Of a stretch of 64,000 nucleotides of DNA, positions 40,415 to 55,047 are shown in pieces. The notes under the pieces were generated by a model. That model worked only from the letters and a program-made list of their open reading frames with translations. It did not search any database and was not told the DNA's origin. The translations under genes and the position numbers were made by a program. The DNA comes from Cedecea colo (GTDB lineage Bacteria > Pseudomonadota > Gammaproteobacteria > Enterobacterales > Enterobacteriaceae): positions 124,001-188,000 of the forward strand of contig NZ_SOYS01000005.1 in assembly GCF_011808225.1 (NCBI RefSeq), given 5' to 3'. The stretch's first letter is position 1; each line of letters opens with the position of its first letter.

Positions 40415-41389
40415 TTATTTAAACCCTACCACCTGGTGCCGTTGATACGGCGTTTCCAGTTCGGCAATTTCCTCCGGTTCCAGCACGAGATCCACCGCGC
40501 CTAACAAATCATCCAGTTGCTGTTCGCGTGACGTGCCAATTATCGGGGCGGCAATGCCTGGTTTACTTAGCAGCCACGCCAGCGCAACCTGAGCGCGAGA
40601 AACGCCTTTATCCGCGGCAACGTTTGCCAGACGTTCGGCAATTACCGCATCGTTTTCGGCACTCCCTTCGTACAGGGTTTTACCAAATTCATCGGAAACC
40701 GAACGCGCCGTGGTATCGCCCCACGGGCGGGTCAGCTTGCCGCGAGCCAGCGGACTCCAGGGGATCACGGCCACGCCTTCCCGGTAGCACAGCGGCAGCA
40801 TATCGAGTTCTTCTTCGCGATAAATCAGGTTGTAATGATCCTGCATGGTAGCAAAGCGCGCCCAGCCGTTTTGATCCTGGAGCGCCAGCGCCCGGGCAAA
40901 CTGCTCGCTGTGCATCGACGATGCGCCGATGAAACGTGCTTTGCCTGCTTTAACCACGTCGTTCAGCGCTTCAAGCGTTTCTTCAATCGGCGTGTTGTAG
41001 TCCCAGCGGTGGATTTGCAGAAGGTCAACGTAATCAGTGCCCAGGCGTCGCAGGCTGTCGTCTATTGAACGCAGGATCTGCGCCCGGGAAAGGCCTTCGG
41101 GCAGGTCGCCAACCTGATGATATACCTTGGTGGCGATAACTATATCTTCACGACGGGCGAAGTCTTTCACAGCGCGGCCGACAATCTCTTCGCTGCTGCC
41201 GTCTGAATAGCTGTTGGCGGTATCAAAGAAATTAATGCCGTTATCCAGCGCGTGTTTGATTATCAAACGGCTGCTTTCTTCGGGGAGGGTCCAGGCATGT
41301 TTTCCCCGGTCCGGCTCGCCGAAGGTCATGCAGCCGAGACAAAGGTGGGAAACCTTGAGATCGGTTTTTCCTAAGATGTTGTATTGCAT
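40415..41389 (-). CDS. yajO: Aldo/keto reductase YajO
   Basis: This 324-residue AKR starts at MQYNILGKTD (41389); the upstream open frame is not used. The catalytic tetrad is visible: Asp in FFDTANSY with Tyr after it, Lys in IATKVYHQ and His in LQIHRWD. The NADPH-binding end is PIIGTSREQQLDDLL. In E. coli it is linked to 1-deoxyxylulose formation from xylulose-type sugars when overproduced; its native role is unclear. Confidence 0.95.
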   Translation of the reverse strand: MQYNILGKTDLKVSHLCLGCMTFGEPDRGKHAWTLPEESSRLIIKHALDNGINFFDTANSYSDGSSEEIVGRAVKDFARREDIVIATKVYHQVGDLPEGLSRAQILRSIDDSLRRLGTDYVDLLQIHRWDYNTPIEETLEALNDVVKAGKARFIGASSMHSEQFARALALQDQNGWARFATMQDHYNLIYREEELDMLPLCYREGVAVIPWSPLARGKLTRPWGDTTARSVSDEFGKTLYEGSAENDAVIAERLANVAADKGVSRAQVALAWLLSKPGIAAPIIGTSREQQLDDLLGAVDLVLEPEEIAELETPYQRHQVVGFK

Positions 41390-41442
41390 GGTTCCACTCC
41401 TGCTATGTAGGGTTTCTTCTAAGCATAGCAGGCGTTTCCCCG

Positions 41443-41565
41443 TCATTCTTCGAGCTACAGCGGTGTTATCTGCACTCGCTCATTCCGAATCACTTACTTA
41501 AATAAGCTCAGCGGGGTGAACGAGTTTGCCGCCTGGCCGTAGCTCGAATCATTTAGGGGAAATAT
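41443..41565. repeat. CCGTCATTCTTC-type intergenic repeat, copy 1
   Basis: It begins CCCGTCATTCTTCGAGCTAC and ends GTAGCTCGAATCATTTAGGG, imperfect inverted ends around an internal sequence. Related copies are at 43454-43515 and 62642-62708. Confidence 0.65.
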
Positions 41566-41569
41566 AAGG

Positions 41570-43432
41570 TTATTTAAGCCAGTCGCGAATCTTCGCTTCC
41601 ATGCCTGCGGCATCAAGCCCGATGGCGGCCCGCGCTTCTTCCTGGGTGCCCTGTGGAATAAAGAAATCGGGCAGGCCCAGATTGAGCACCGGGACGACTT
41701 TACGGTGCGCCATCAGCACTTCGTTTACGCCGCTGCCCGCGCCGCCCATGACGGCGTTCTCTTCGATAGTCACCAGGGATTCGTGACTCTCAGCCAGCGC
41801 CAGAATCAATGTTTCATCCAGCGGCTTCACAAAGCGCATATCGACAAGCGTGGCGTTCAGGGATTCGGCAACTTTGGCCGCGTCCTCTAACAGGGTGCCG
41901 AAGTTAAGCAGAGCAATTTTCTCACCTTCGCGCTTCTTCACGCCTTTGCCGATAGGCAGAGACGCCAGCGGCTGGAGTTCAGCGCCGGTGCCGTTGCCGC
42001 GTGGGTAACGAACCGCGCTGGGGCCATCGTTATAGTGATAGCCGGTGTGCAGCATCTGGCGGCATTCGTTCTCGTCGCTCGGGGTCATGATGACCATATC
42101 CGGAATGCAGCGCAGGAAGGAGAGGTCGAACGCGCCCTGGTGGGTTTGTCCGTCTGCGCCAACGATGCCTGCCCGATCGATAGCGAACAGCACCGGCAAC
42201 TTCTGGATAGCCACGTCATGAATGACCTGATCGTAAGCGCGCTGCAGGAACGTGGAGTAGATAGCGACAACCGGCTTATATCCGCCAATAGCAAGGCCTG
42301 CGGCGAAGGTCACCGCGTGCTGCTCGGCAATCGCCACGTCGAAATATTGCTGCGGATACTGGCGAGAAAACTCTACCATTCCAGAGCCTTCGCGCATGGC
42401 CGGCGTGACCGCCATCAGCTTGTCGTCATGAGCCGCTGTTTCGCACAGCCAGTTACCGAAGATTTTTGAATAGCTCGGCAGGCCGCCTGCGCTTTTCGGC
42501 AGAGTGCCGCTTGAAGGATCGAATTTTGGCACCGCATGGAAGCTGATTGGATCTTTTTCCGCAGGCGCGTAGCCACGACCTTTTTTAGTCATGATGTGCA
42601 AAAACTGCGGGCCGCTCAGGCTGCGCATGTTCTTCAGCGTATTCACCAGACCCATCACATCGTGGCCGTCTACCGGCCCGATGTAATTAAAACCAAGCTC
42701 TTCAAACAGCGTGCCCGGTACGACCATACCTTTGATGTGCTCTTCAGTACGCTTGAGGAGCTCTTTGATTGGCGGCACGCCGGAAAAGACTTTTTTACCG
42801 CCTTCGCGCAGGGTGGAATAAAGCTTGCCGGAAAGGATTTGCGCCAGATGGTTATTAAGCGCCCCAACGTTTTCGGAGATCGACATTTCGTTGTCGTTCA
42901 ATATAACCAGCATGTCCGGACGGATATCCCCGGCGTGGTTCATTGCTTCAAACGCCATACCCGCGGTGATGGCGCCGTCGCCAATAACGCAAACCGTGCG
43001 TCTGTCTTTGGCTTCTTTGCCCGCCGCCACCGCGATGCCGATGCCCGCGCTGATTGAGGTCGACGAGTGGCCGACGCTTAACACATCGTATTCGCTTTCT
43101 GCACGCCACGGGAACGGATGCAGGCCGTCTTTCTGACGGATGGTGCCAATCTTATCGCGACGACCGGTCAGAATTTTATGCGGGTAGGCCTGATGGCCCA
43201 CATCCCAAATCAGCCGATCGAAGGGGGTGTTATAGACATAGTGCAGCGCCACGGTCAGTTCTACCGTACCAAGCCCGGAGGCAAAGTGCCCGCTGGAACG
43301 ACTTACGCTATCAAGCAGGTAACGACGCAGCTCATCGCACAGCTTCGGCAGGTTCTCTTTTGGCAGCAGGCGAAGCTCCTGGGTTGTGTCTACCAGCGCA
43401 AGGGTCGGGTATTTGGCAATATCAAAGCTCAT
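41570..43432 (-). CDS. dxs: 1-deoxy-D-xylulose-5-phosphate synthase
   Basis: This 620-residue thiamine-diphosphate enzyme condenses pyruvate and glyceraldehyde 3-phosphate, the first step of the MEP isoprenoid pathway and the source of DXP for thiamine and pyridoxal. It shows [15 protein letters not shown], the ThDP motif [16 protein letters not shown] and [12 protein letters not shown]. The start is at 43432 (MSFDIAKYP), the E. coli length; the codon before is TTG. Confidence 0.97.
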   Translation of the reverse strand: MSFDIAKYPTLALVDTTQELRLLPKENLPKLCDELRRYLLDSVSRSSGHFASGLGTVELTVALHYVYNTPFDRLIWDVGHQAYPHKILTGRRDKIGTIRQKDGLHPFPWRAESEYDVLSVGHSSTSISAGIGIAVAAGKEAKDRRTVCVIGDGAITAGMAFEAMNHAGDIRPDMLVILNDNEMSISENVGALNNHLAQILSGKLYSTLREGGKKVFSGVPPIKELLKRTEEHIKGMVVPGTLFEELGFNYIGPVDGHDVMGLVNTLKNMRSLSGPQFLHIMTKKGRGYAPAEKDPISFHAVPKFDPSSGTLPKSAGGLPSYSKIFGNWLCETAAHDDKLMAVTPAMREGSGMVEFSRQYPQQYFDVAIAEQHAVTFAAGLAIGGYKPVVAIYSTFLQRAYDQVIHDVAIQKLPVLFAIDRAGIVGADGQTHQGAFDLSFLRCIPDMVIMTPSDENECRQMLHTGYHYNDGPSAVRYPRGNGTGAELQPLASLPIGKGVKKREGEKIALLNFGTLLEDAAKVAESLNATLVDMRFVKPLDETLILALAESHESLVTIEENAVMGGAGSGVNEVLMAHRKVVPVLNLGLPDFFIPQGTQEEARAAIGLDAAGMEAKIRDWLK

Positions 43433-43453
43433 CAATTAGAAACTCGTTTTTAT

Positions 43454-43515
43454 CCGTCATCCTTCAAGTTACAGGGGGAAGTCCCTTGCCACCTGGCTGC
43501 AACTTAAATGGTGAA
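43454..43515. repeat. CCGTCATTCTTC-type intergenic repeat, copy 2
   Basis: A short version between dxs and ispA: CCGTCATCCTTCAAGTTACAG to CTGCAACTTAAATGGTGAAG (cited without the last base of each). The gap would otherwise be about 30 bp in other enterobacteria. Confidence 0.6.
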
Positions 43516-43528
43516 GGCTAAATTAATA

Positions 43529-44428
43529 TTATTTATCACGTTGGATGATATAGCTTGCTAACGCTTCCAGCGCCGTTGTATTCAACGACTGGCTCGCAAG
43601 TCCTTCCAGCGCACGGAGAGAATCCTGATAGAGATCCCACGCTTTGGCCCTGGCGTTTTCCAGGCCAAGCAGCGCCGGGTAAGTGCTTTTACCCAGTTGT
43701 TGATCGGCGCCCTGACGCTTACCCAGCGTCGTGGTGTCGCCAATCACGTCGAGAATATCGTCCTGCACCTGGAACGCCAGGCCGATGCTTTCGGCATAAC
43801 GATCCAGCAGCGGCAGCGCATTACGTCCTGCCTCACCGGCGCTTAAGGCGCCCAGGCGAACGGCGGCGCGAATCAACGCGCCGGTTTTGTGGCGATGGAT
43901 CTTCTCAAGTTCTGCGAGCGCGACCTGTTTGCCTTCGGCTGCCAAATCCAGCGCCTGTCCGCCGCACATCCCGGCCACGCCGCTGGCCGTAGCTAATTCT
44001 TTTACCATCGCCAGACGGTCGGCGATTTCCACACCGGGCATCGGGGCTTCACTGAGTATAGAGAATGCCAGCGTTTGTAGGGCGTCTCCTGCCAGAATTG
44101 CGCTGGCTTCGCCAAATTTGATGTGACAGGTCGGCTGCCCGCGACGTAAATCGTCGTCATCCATCGCCGGCAGATCGTCATGAATCAAAGAGTAGGCGTG
44201 GATGCATTCTACTGCCGCAGCCGGAGCATCCAGCGCTTCATCCGCTACGCCGAACATTTCACCGGTAGCGTATACCAGGAAAGGGCGGAGGCGTTTACCT
44301 CCTAATAGTGCGCCGTAATGCATCGCCTCAACCAGCGGAGTGTTCTGAAACGGCAGCGGAGCTAAAAAGCGCAGCAGGGCGTCGTTGGCTCGCCCGGCGT
44401 GAGCCTGAAGGGATTGATCTAAATCCAT
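43529..44428 (-). CDS. ispA: Farnesyl diphosphate synthase
   Basis: This 299-residue protein has the first Asp-rich motif DDLPAMDDDDLRRG and the second DDILDVIGD. It makes C15 farnesyl diphosphate from C5 units. It lies between xseB (2-bp gap) and dxs in the operon, as in E. coli. Confidence 0.97.
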   Translation of the reverse strand: MDLDQSLQAHAGRANDALLRFLAPLPFQNTPLVEAMHYGALLGGKRLRPFLVYATGEMFGVADEALDAPAAAVECIHAYSLIHDDLPAMDDDDLRRGQPTCHIKFGEASAILAGDALQTLAFSILSEAPMPGVEIADRLAMVKELATASGVAGMCGGQALDLAAEGKQVALAELEKIHRHKTGALIRAAVRLGALSAGEAGRNALPLLDRYAESIGLAFQVQDDILDVIGDTTTLGKRQGADQQLGKSTYPALLGLENARAKAWDLYQDSLRALEGLASQSLNTTALEALASYIIQRDK

Positions 44429-44430
44429 TT

Positions 44431-44673
44431 TTACTCGGCGTCCGGCGTGAAAGTCGTAAGGGGCGCATCTTCGTTTTCGCTCAGCAGGATTTGTACACGC
44501 TGTTCTGCCTGCTGCAGTTTCACCTGACCCTGGCGGGCCAGCTGCACTCCGCGTTCAAATTCGTTTAACGCATCTTCCAGCGGCAGCTCACCGCTTTCCA
44601 GGCGAGTGACAATCTGTTCAAGCTCCACAAGCGCGGTTTCAAAGCTGACGGGGACTTCGGTTTTTTTTGGCAT
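44431..44673 (-). CDS. xseB: Exodeoxyribonuclease VII small subunit
   Basis: This 80-residue protein has [20 protein letters not shown] and [16 protein letters not shown], each cited as part of the family pattern. It binds XseA to form exonuclease VII. It is first in the xseB-ispA-dxs operon. Confidence 0.96.
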   Translation of the reverse strand: MPKKTEVPVSFETALVELEQIVTRLESGELPLEDALNEFERGVQLARQGQVKLQQAEQRVQILLSENEDAPLTTFTPDAE

Positions 44674-44865
44674 AGTGAATGTCTGACTCTAATAATTGTG
44701 CGACGTCGCCATGGTAGCGGACTCAATTGTGTAACGCCATGGCAAGCTGATAGTGATATACTTTCGCGCCTCGGATGCAAGGGCGCTCACGCCTTTGCAG
44801 TTCTTTAAGTCTTTCAGCCCGCATGACTCAACGCATGCCTGGCTCACCAACAAATCATGAGCGCC

Positions 44866-46314
44866 ATGAAGTTTATCATTAAATTGTTCCCGGAAATCAC
44901 CATCAAGAGTCAATCTGTGCGCATACGCTTTATTAAAATGCTCACCGGGAACATCCGTAACGTTTTAAAACACTACGATGAAGATCTGGCCGTTGTTCGC
45001 CACTGGGACAATATCGAAGTCCGCGCCAAAGACGAAAACCAGCGTGTCGCCATTCGCGAAGCCCTGACCCGCATTCCCGGCATCCATCATATTCTTGAAG
45101 TCGAAGATGTGCCGTACACCGATATGCACAATATCTTCGAACAGGCGCTGGAGCTTTATCGTGACCAGCTGGAAGGCAAAACCTTCTGTGTGCGCGTTAA
45201 ACGTCGTGGTAAGCATGAGTTTAGCTCCATTGAAGTGGAACGCTATGTTGGCGGCGGTTTAAACCAGCATATCGAATCTGCGCGCGTGAAGCTGACTCAC
45301 CCGGAAGTGACGGTTAATCTGGAAATAGAAAACGATCGTCTGCTGCTGGTGAAAGGGCGTTATGAAGGTATCGGCGGTTTCCCTATTGGCACGCAGGAAG
45401 ATGTGCTGTCGCTGATTTCCGGCGGCTTCGACTCCGGCGTTTCCAGCTATATGCTGATGCGTCGCGGCTGCCGCGTGCATTACTGCTTCTTTAACCTGGG
45501 CGGCGCGGCACATGAAATTGGCGTGAAGCAGGTGGCCCACTATCTGTGGAACCGCTTCGGCAGCTCCCACCGCGTGCGTTTCGTGGCTATCAACTTCGAG
45601 CCGGTGGTTGGCGAAATCCTTGAGAAAGTAGAAGACGGCCAGATGGGCGTGGTGCTTAAGCGCATGTTTGTCCGCGCGGCATCAAAAGTTGCTGAGCGTT
45701 ACGGCGTGCAGGCGCTGGTGACCGGTGAAGCGCTGGGCCAGGTTTCCAGCCAGACGCTGACTAACCTGCGTCTTATCGACAACGTCTCCGATACGCTGAT
45801 TCTGCGCCCGCTTATTTCTCACGATAAAGAGCACATTATCGACCTGGCTCGTGAAATCGGCACCGCTGATTTTGCTCGTACCATGCCGGAATACTGCGGT
45901 GTGATCTCAAAAAGCCCAACCGTGAAGGCGGTGAAGGCGAAGATTGAGGCGGAAGAAGCCAACTTCGATTTCTCTATCCTGGATAAGGTTGTCGAAGAAG
46001 CGACGAATATCGATATCCGCGATATCGCAACCCAGAGCAAAGAAGTGGTTACCGAGGTTGAAACGGTAGGCGAGTTTGGCCCGAACGACGTGCTGCTGGA
46101 TATCCGCTCTATCGATGAGCAGGACGAGAAGCCGTTTAAGCCCGCAGGCGTGAAGGTTGCCTCGCTGCCGTTCTACAAGTTAAGCACTAAGTTTGGCGAT
46201 TTAGACCAGAGCAAAACCTATCTGCTGTGGTGCGAGCGTGGCGTAATGAGCCGCCTGCAGGCGCTGTATCTGCGCGAGCAGGGCTTTAACAACGTGAAGG
46301 TTTACCGCGCTTAG
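44866..46314 (+). CDS. thiI: tRNA sulfurtransferase ThiI
   Basis: This 482-residue protein starts at [11 protein letters not shown] (44866), the E. coli length. It has an N-terminal ferredoxin-like/THUMP part (about 1-165), the PP-loop [10 protein letters not shown], and a C-terminal rhodanese domain (about 400-482) with the persulfide Cys in [10 protein letters not shown]. It makes 4-thiouridine at tRNA position 8 and supplies sulfur for thiazole synthesis. It is divergent from xseB. Confidence 0.97.
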   Translation: MKFIIKLFPEITIKSQSVRIRFIKMLTGNIRNVLKHYDEDLAVVRHWDNIEVRAKDENQRVAIREALTRIPGIHHILEVEDVPYTDMHNIFEQALELYRDQLEGKTFCVRVKRRGKHEFSSIEVERYVGGGLNQHIESARVKLTHPEVTVNLEIENDRLLLVKGRYEGIGGFPIGTQEDVLSLISGGFDSGVSSYMLMRRGCRVHYCFFNLGGAAHEIGVKQVAHYLWNRFGSSHRVRFVAINFEPVVGEILEKVEDGQMGVVLKRMFVRAASKVAERYGVQALVTGEALGQVSSQTLTNLRLIDNVSDTLILRPLISHDKEHIIDLAREIGTADFARTMPEYCGVISKSPTVKAVKAKIEAEEANFDFSILDKVVEEATNIDIRDIATQSKEVVTEVETVGEFGPNDVLLDIRSIDEQDEKPFKPAGVKVASLPFYKLSTKFGDLDQSKTYLLWCERGVMSRLQALYLREQGFNNVKVYRA

Positions 46315-46385
46315 TCTTTAACCCTCGCCCCGGCCTTCTCCCTAACTCCCTAAAAGGAAGAGGGAGAAAACCATGGCTCGAACGG

Positions 46386-46412
46386 TGCCCTCGCCCCTTT
46401 GGGGTGAGGGCA
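46386..46412 (+). terminator. Hairpin between convergent thiI and yajL
   Basis: GCCCTCGCCCC / GGGGTGAGGGC with a short loop ends at the yajL stop; a repeat-like CCTTCTCCCT...AGGGAGAA sequence precedes it. Confidence 0.55.
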
Positions 46413-47006
46413 TTAATAATCCCGATAGCTATAAATCCCGGCGGCCATCACCAGTTGCTGCGACACCTCATGGGCTTTCTCGCGGCCTACCAGTAAATCG
46501 ATAATCTTCAGACCAAAATCTATCGCTGTGCCCGGACCCTGGCTGGTCAGCAAGTTAACTCTTGGGTCCCAGACCACGCGTTTGTCCTGCCATTGCTCTT
46601 CCGGAATGGTCTCTTTCAGGCCCGGATAACCGGTCATATTGCCGATGGGGAAAATCTCATGTGGAACAAGAACGGTGCCTGCTGCGGCGCAGATGGTTGC
46701 CACAATGCGCCCGGAGAGATGAAACTGGCGCACGGTTTCTACCAGCAGCGGGCTGTCGCGGAAGCATTCCGCCCCTTTTAATCCGCCGGGTAATACGATG
46801 ACGTCGAAATCTCCGTCGGCCACTTCTACCAGCGGCGCATCGGCGACCAGTTTTACGCCGCGTGAGCAGATAATGGTGAGATCGCCACTGCTTGCGACGC
46901 TTGCCGTCGTGACCTTAATGCCGCCGCGTACCAGTAAATCAATGGTGGTAACGGCCTCCATTTCCTCACTCCCAGGCGCCAGACAGACCAGAGCTCGAAC
47001 GCTCAT
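46413..47006 (-). CDS. yajL: DJ-1-family chaperone/deglycase YajL
   Basis: This 197-residue protein is a close homolog of DJ-1. The oxidisable cysteine lies in [13 protein letters not shown] (about Cys106) with a conserved Glu in APGSEEMEA. The start at 47006 (MSVRALV) has AAGGAG seven bases upstream; the ATG two codons earlier is too close. It protects against protein aggregation and oxidative and electrophile stress. Its start lies inside the end of panE. Confidence 0.94.
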   Translation of the reverse strand: MSVRALVCLAPGSEEMEAVTTIDLLVRGGIKVTTASVASSGDLTIICSRGVKLVADAPLVEVADGDFDVIVLPGGLKGAECFRDSPLLVETVRQFHLSGRIVATICAAAGTVLVPHEIFPIGNMTGYPGLKETIPEEQWQDKRVVWDPRVNLLTSQGPGTAIDFGLKIIDLLVGREKAHEVSQQLVMAAGIYSYRDY

Positions 47007-47880
47007 ATTCATTCTCCTTACGCTTAATCAGCTCATACAGACGGCTATTGACCGGCACGGCCAGGCCATGAGCCCGCGCGCGCCGCAGTAAATAGCCGGT
47101 GATATAGTCAATTTCGGTGTGACGCTGCACGCGCACATCCTGCAACATGGACGAAATGTTCGCCGCAGTGCTGTCGATAACCTGCTCCACATAACAGAGC
47201 AGGCTCTCAGACGAGGTATGGTGACCATCGCGCTCCATCACCAGCGCTACTTCGTTGCAAATGTTCACCACCTCGCCATGATGATTTTTTAACTCGCCGT
47301 TAGGGCAGTTGTAGAGCGCGGTAAGCGGGTTGATTACGCAGTTCACCGCCAGCTTATTCCAGCTCGCCGGGATGATGTTATCGTGCCAGGCCACATCCGG
47401 AAGGGCATGATGCAGCGTGTCCGCCAGGCGGCTGAAATCGCTGCCTGCGGCATTGCCAGGGCCTATATGCGTGGTGCCGCAGGCGACGTGAATGATAACG
47501 TTGCCGTCGCGCTTTGCGGCATGCGTGGTTACGCCCAGCAAAATAGGCTGACGAAGCATCTTCATTTCTTCCAGCGTGCCCATGCCATTGTGCAGCAGCA
47601 GGATGACGCTGGCCGCCGGCAACGTCGCAGCCAGCGTTTTGACGGCCCCGGAAACCTGCCAGGCCTTAAGCGTCACCAACAGCAGATCGCTGCTGGCGAG
47701 AAAATCGGGATCGTTGGCCGTCAGCGTTTGATTAAAGATGCTGCCGTCCACCTCGACCAGATTTACGGAACAGAAAGGCTGCGGAACTCGTAGCCAGCCC
47801 TGGACCTCATGTCCTTGTTTATAAAGCGATGCCAGCCAGAGCTGGCCTAAAGCACCGCAACCCAGGACGGTGATTTTCAT
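46966..47880 (-). CDS. panE: 2-dehydropantoate 2-reductase
   Basis: This 304-residue NADPH enzyme makes pantoate for coenzyme A. The dinucleotide motif is [15 protein letters not shown] at the N-terminus; the catalytic Lys region is [18 protein letters not shown]. Its 3' end overlaps yajL by 41 bp, so the two are co-expressed. Confidence 0.96.
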   Translation of the reverse strand: MKITVLGCGALGQLWLASLYKQGHEVQGWLRVPQPFCSVNLVEVDGSIFNQTLTANDPDFLASSDLLLVTLKAWQVSGAVKTLAATLPAASVILLLHNGMGTLEEMKMLRQPILLGVTTHAAKRDGNVIIHVACGTTHIGPGNAAGSDFSRLADTLHHALPDVAWHDNIIPASWNKLAVNCVINPLTALYNCPNGELKNHHGEVVNICNEVALVMERDGHHTSSESLLCYVEQVIDSTAANISSMLQDVRVQRHTEIDYITGYLLRRARAHGLAVPVNSRLYELIKRKENEYERSSSGLSGAWE

Positions 47881-48018
47881 TTTTCCTCCCCATCCACAAA
47901 CTGCGTAGATGTTTTGCGTAAACTATATTATATCGGGTTCTCTCCTGCTTTAACGGGTTGTTTTGCGCGGCCCAGCGGGTATGATGCAACGCAACAAAAA
48001 AGAGAGGGAGAAGAAAAC

Positions 48019-48510
48019 ATGCCATCTTTTGACATCGTGTCTGAAATCGATATTCAGGAAGTACGTAATGCTATTGAAAACGCGGAGCGCGAGGTCGCTA
48101 CTCGTTTTGACTTCCGTAACGTGCCGGCAACCTTTGAACTGAATGAAAAAAATCAGTCCATTAAAGTTGCCAGCGAGTCCGATTTCCAGGTCAACCAGCT
48201 ATTGGATATTCTTCGTGCCAAACTGCTCAAGCGGGGTATTGAAGGCGCTTCAATCGATGTGCCGGATGAATTCGCGCACAGCGGGAAGACCTGGAGCGTG
48301 GAGGCTAAGCTCAAGCAGGGCATTGAATCTGCGATTGCCAAAAAAATTGTGAAGCTGATTAAAGACAGCAAGATCAAGGTACAGGTGCAGATTCAGGGTG
48401 AAGAGCTGCGCGTAACGGGCAAATCCCGTGACGACTTACAGGGCGCAATGGCGCTGGTACATGGCGGGGATTTGGGACAGCCGTTCCAGTTCAAAAACTT
48501 CCGCGACTGA
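48019..48510 (+). CDS. yajQ: Nucleotide-binding protein YajQ
   Basis: This 163-residue protein starts at [11 protein letters not shown] with GGGAGAAG upstream. It has two alternating alpha/beta domains ([32 protein letters not shown]). Family members bind nucleotides, and in Xanthomonas a homolog binds cyclic-di-GMP. The role here is not certain. It is divergent from panE. Confidence 0.95.
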   Translation: MPSFDIVSEIDIQEVRNAIENAEREVATRFDFRNVPATFELNEKNQSIKVASESDFQVNQLLDILRAKLLKRGIEGASIDVPDEFAHSGKTWSVEAKLKQGIESAIAKKIVKLIKDSKIKVQVQIQGEELRVTGKSRDDLQGAMALVHGGDLGQPFQFKNFRD

Positions 48511-48514
48511 TCTT

Positions 48515-48590
48515 CGGTGGATGGCGCTAACAAGCGCTTATCCACCCTGCGTGATGAATATAGGGTGGATAAGTGCAGCGCCACCCATCG
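48515..48590. repeat. REP/BIME-type repeat between yajQ and yajR
   Basis: GGTGGATGGCGCTAACAAGC with its inverted partner GCTTATCCACC, then a second inverted unit TAGGGTGGATAAGTGCAGCGCC, cited in part. It lies between convergent genes, as REP clusters do. Confidence 0.7.
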
Positions 48591-49955
48591 TTATAGCGCT
48601 CCTTTCAGAACCTGCTCTACTTCAAAGCGGTTCGTCACTTTGCTGTCGATTTTCACGTAGGCGCTGCGCTCCTGCGCAATGATATTCGCTTCGCTCACGC
48701 CCGGCTGCGCCAGCAGTCTTGCCTTCAGCTCTTCGTCATTTGCCGTATTTTCCGGCAGTTCAATACGCAGGCTGGTGACATAGGGTGGTTCTTTCATCGT
48801 TGAACTCACCAGCAGCCAGAGCATTGCCAGCAGGGCGCCCGCCAGAAATACGGTTTGCGAATCAAACATTCCGTCCAGCCAGCCGCCTAATGAACCGCCA
48901 ATCGCCACGCCGATAAACTGGCTGGTGGAATAAATCCCCATCGCTGTGCCTTTATAGCCTGCCGGAGATTCCTTGCTGATAAGCGAAGGCAGGATGGCCT
49001 CCATGAGATTAAAAGCGAGGAAGAAGAGTTGCACGCCAACTACCAGCTCCCAGAAGTGCGGGCCGGAGCCCCAGAGCACAATCTCCGCAATTAACAACAG
49101 CGCCACGCAGCCGATAAACACCCGTTTCATACGCCGCTTAACTTCGGCATAAATGATAAAGGGCACGACGGACGCAAAGGCGATAAGCATCGTACAGAGA
49201 TAAATTTTCCAGTGCTGCGCGGCAGGGAAGCCCGCTTGTTCAAGCTGGCCGGGCAGGGCGACAAAGGTGGACATCAACATGATGTGCAGGCACATGATGC
49301 CGAAGTTTAATTTTAGCAGCTTCGGTTCAGCGAGGACCTTGCTAAAGCAGCCTTTTACCATCCCGGATTCGCGGTTCAGGACATGGTTTTCGGTATTTGG
49401 CACCACCCAAAGGGTGATTAAAATGCCGCTGGTCGCCAGAATCGCAATCATCCAGAACAGAGCGTTCAGGCCGAGAGAGTGGGTAATAATCGGGCCAAGC
49501 ACCATAGCGATGGCAAAGGTAACGCCGAAGCTGACGCCGATAAACGCCATTGCTTTGGTGCGGTTTTGCTCGCGGGTGAGATCGGAAAGCAGCGCCATTA
49601 CGGCGGCGGCAATGGCACCGGAACCTTGCAGCGCGCGGCCAAGGATCACGCCCCAGATGGAATCCGAAAGGGCGGCCAGCACGCTACCGAGCACAAAAAT
49701 AAGTAATCCGCCAACGATCAGCGGCTTGCGGCCGATACGGTCAGACAGCAAGCCAAAGGGAATCTGAAAGATGGCCTGCGCCAGGCCATAAATACCGATT
49801 GCAAAACCAATCAGCGCTTCGCTCGCGCCCTGCAGCGCCATTCCATAAGTGGTAAGAACCGGTAGCACCATAAACATGCCGAGCATGCGTAGTGAAAACA
49901 CCGTGCCTAAACCCCACGTCGCACGTAGCTCGACGGGCGTCATTTTGTAATCGTT
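48591..49955 (-). CDS. yajR: MFS transporter YajR
   Basis: This 454-residue protein has 12 membrane segments (from about residue 15 to 385), the MFS loop motif GLLSDRIGRKPL and a C-terminal YAM domain (about 390-454, ferredoxin-like). The start at 49955 (MNDYKMTP) gives the E. coli length. It is a putative drug/proton exporter; the substrate is unknown. Confidence 0.95.
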   Translation of the reverse strand, partial: NDYKMTPVELRATWGLGTVFSLRMLGMFMVLPVLTTYGMALQGASEALIGFAIGIYGLAQAIFQIPFGLLSDRIGRKPLIVGGLLIFVLGSVLAALSDSIWGVILGRALQGSGAIAAAVMALLSDLTREQNRTKAMAFIGVSFGVTFAIAMVLGPIITHSLGLNALFWMIAILATSGILITLWVVPNTENHVLNRESGMVKGCFSKVLAEPKLLKLNFGIMCLHIMLMSTFVALPGQLEQAGFPAAQHWKIYLCTMLIAFASVVPFIIYAEVKRRMKRVFIGCVALLLIAEIVLWGSGPHFWELVVGVQLFFLAFNLMEAILPSLISKESPAGYKGTAMGIYSTSQFIGVAIGGSLGGWLDGMFDSQTVFLAGALLAMLWLLVSSTMKEPPYVTSLRIELPENTANDEELKARLLAQPGVSEANIIAQERSAYVKIDSKVTNRFEVEQVLKGAL

Positions 49956-49985
49956 CATTTCCACCTCAGATGAAAAACCGGACAT

Positions 49986-50210
49986 AGTGTAGTGCGTAGG
50001 CGGGGGAGGGTAAACGATTGGTTGTTTAATAAATATTACAGGAGGGAATTATTAACGATAATAACGAAAAAAGGCGCTAATACGCCCTTAAGTTCTGGAA
50101 AAACCCGCTGAATCTTAACGTAATAATAGTGGAATCCACAGAAGAAAAGGGTCACACCTTCTGTTTCATATCAAACCGCCAAAAAACGCTTTCAGCTGTT
50201 TGACAGCAAT
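49986..50210. other. Gap between yajR and cyoE
   Basis: It holds the yajR promoter side and no gene. Confidence 0.4.
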
Positions 50211-50236
50211 AAAAAAGGGCGCCGAAGCGCCCTTTA
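50211..50236 (-). terminator. Terminator of the cyo operon
   Basis: AAAGGGCGC / GCGCCCTTT with a CGAA loop and an A-run (T-run on the minus strand) 13 bp past cyoE. Confidence 0.87.
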
Positions 50237-50249
50237 TGCGGTTCATAAC

Positions 50250-51137
50250 TTACCAGACGTAAGTCAGCAGATTGTGAGAATCTGGCACCATAAAGTCGAC
50301 GGACATCATCACGGAGAGAGAGGTAATGGCGACGATTGAAAAGACGAACAGTTTGCGCGCCCAGACCTTATCGTCTTCCACTTTATAACCCCGCAGCGCC
50401 ATACCCAACCACCAGACGCTCACCGCCGCAGCGACCACCAGATATTTATATCCGGCATAACCGCCTAACGTGAGCATCAGCGTGGCGACAGCAAAGGCGA
50501 TGATATACAGCGTGATATGGTTTTTCGCGACCGAGATCCCTTTCACCACCGGCAGTACCGGAATGTTGGCAGCCTGGTAATCTTTAAAGCGGAAGATGGC
50601 AATCGCATAGGAGTGCGGCATCTGCCACAGACTAAAGATAGCCAGCAGGATCAGGGCGCCGGTGTCGAACTCGTTCGTCACGGCACAATAGCCAATGACC
50701 GGAGGAGCCGCACCAGAAAGGCTGCCAATCAGCGTGCCGTAAACGGATTTACGCTTCATGTACAGGCTGTATACGCCGACATACACCACGAAGCCCATCA
50801 CGCCAAGCCACATAGCCAGCGGATTCGCGCCAAACCACAGCAGCATGAAACCAGCAATACCCAACAAGGTGGCGTATACCAGCGAGGTTTTCGGCGAAAT
50901 CAGGCCTTTAACCAGCACCCGATTCCTGGTTCTCTCCATCTTACGGTCGATATCGCGGTCGATAAAGTTGTTATAAACACAACCAGATGCCACCACCAGC
51001 GACACCCCCACGAGGGTGAAGAGAAACAGGGGATAATCAATACTGCCCTTCGAGGCCAGTAAAAATCCCCCAATGACAGAAATTAAATTACCGAAAATAA
51101 TTCCTGGTTTCGTTACTTGCAGGTATTGCTTAATCAT
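50250..51137 (-). CDS. cyoE: Protoheme IX farnesyltransferase (heme O synthase)
   Basis: This 295-residue membrane protein starts at [13 protein letters not shown] (51137). The prenyltransferase motif [18 protein letters not shown], cited in part, and the second Asp motif [10 protein letters not shown] are present, with ~9 membrane segments. It makes heme O for CyoB from heme B and farnesyl diphosphate, the latter supplied by ispA. Confidence 0.96.
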   Translation of the reverse strand: MIKQYLQVTKPGIIFGNLISVIGGFLLASKGSIDYPLFLFTLVGVSLVVASGCVYNNFIDRDIDRKMERTRNRVLVKGLISPKTSLVYATLLGIAGFMLLWFGANPLAMWLGVMGFVVYVGVYSLYMKRKSVYGTLIGSLSGAAPPVIGYCAVTNEFDTGALILLAIFSLWQMPHSYAIAIFRFKDYQAANIPVLPVVKGISVAKNHITLYIIAFAVATLMLTLGGYAGYKYLVVAAAVSVWWLGMALRGYKVEDDKVWARKLFVFSIVAITSLSVMMSVDFMVPDSHNLLTYVW

Positions 51138-51148
51138 ACACGTCGCTC

Positions 51149-51477
51149 TTAGTGAACCATCATGTTCTGGTTGAGGTTCCACATAATCCAGATCGAGCCG
51201 ACCACCAGAATGGCAATAATCAGCGCCGTAAAGGCAAAGGCCACCAGGTTCCAACGCTCACTCGACGAGGTGTTCAGATGCAGGAAGCACACAAGGTGAA
51301 CCAGAATCTGTACTACTGCGGTAACCAGCACCACACCGAGAATAGTGGCGTGGGATGCGGTACCTGTCATCACCATCCAGAACGGGATCGCCGTCAGGAT
51401 GATAGACAGGATAAAACCTGTCATATAGGTTTTTACGCTACCGTGGTGGGCGCCGCCATGTTCAGTTGAATGACTCA

Positions 51478-51478
<1 letters not shown>
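51149..51478 (-). CDS. cyoD: Cytochrome bo3 oxidase subunit IV
   Basis: This 109-residue protein has three membrane segments and a His-rich start ([13 protein letters not shown]). It assists assembly of the oxidase. Its start shares one base with the cyoC stop, so the upstream open frame is not used. Confidence 0.95.
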
Positions 51479-55047
<3,569 letters not shown>
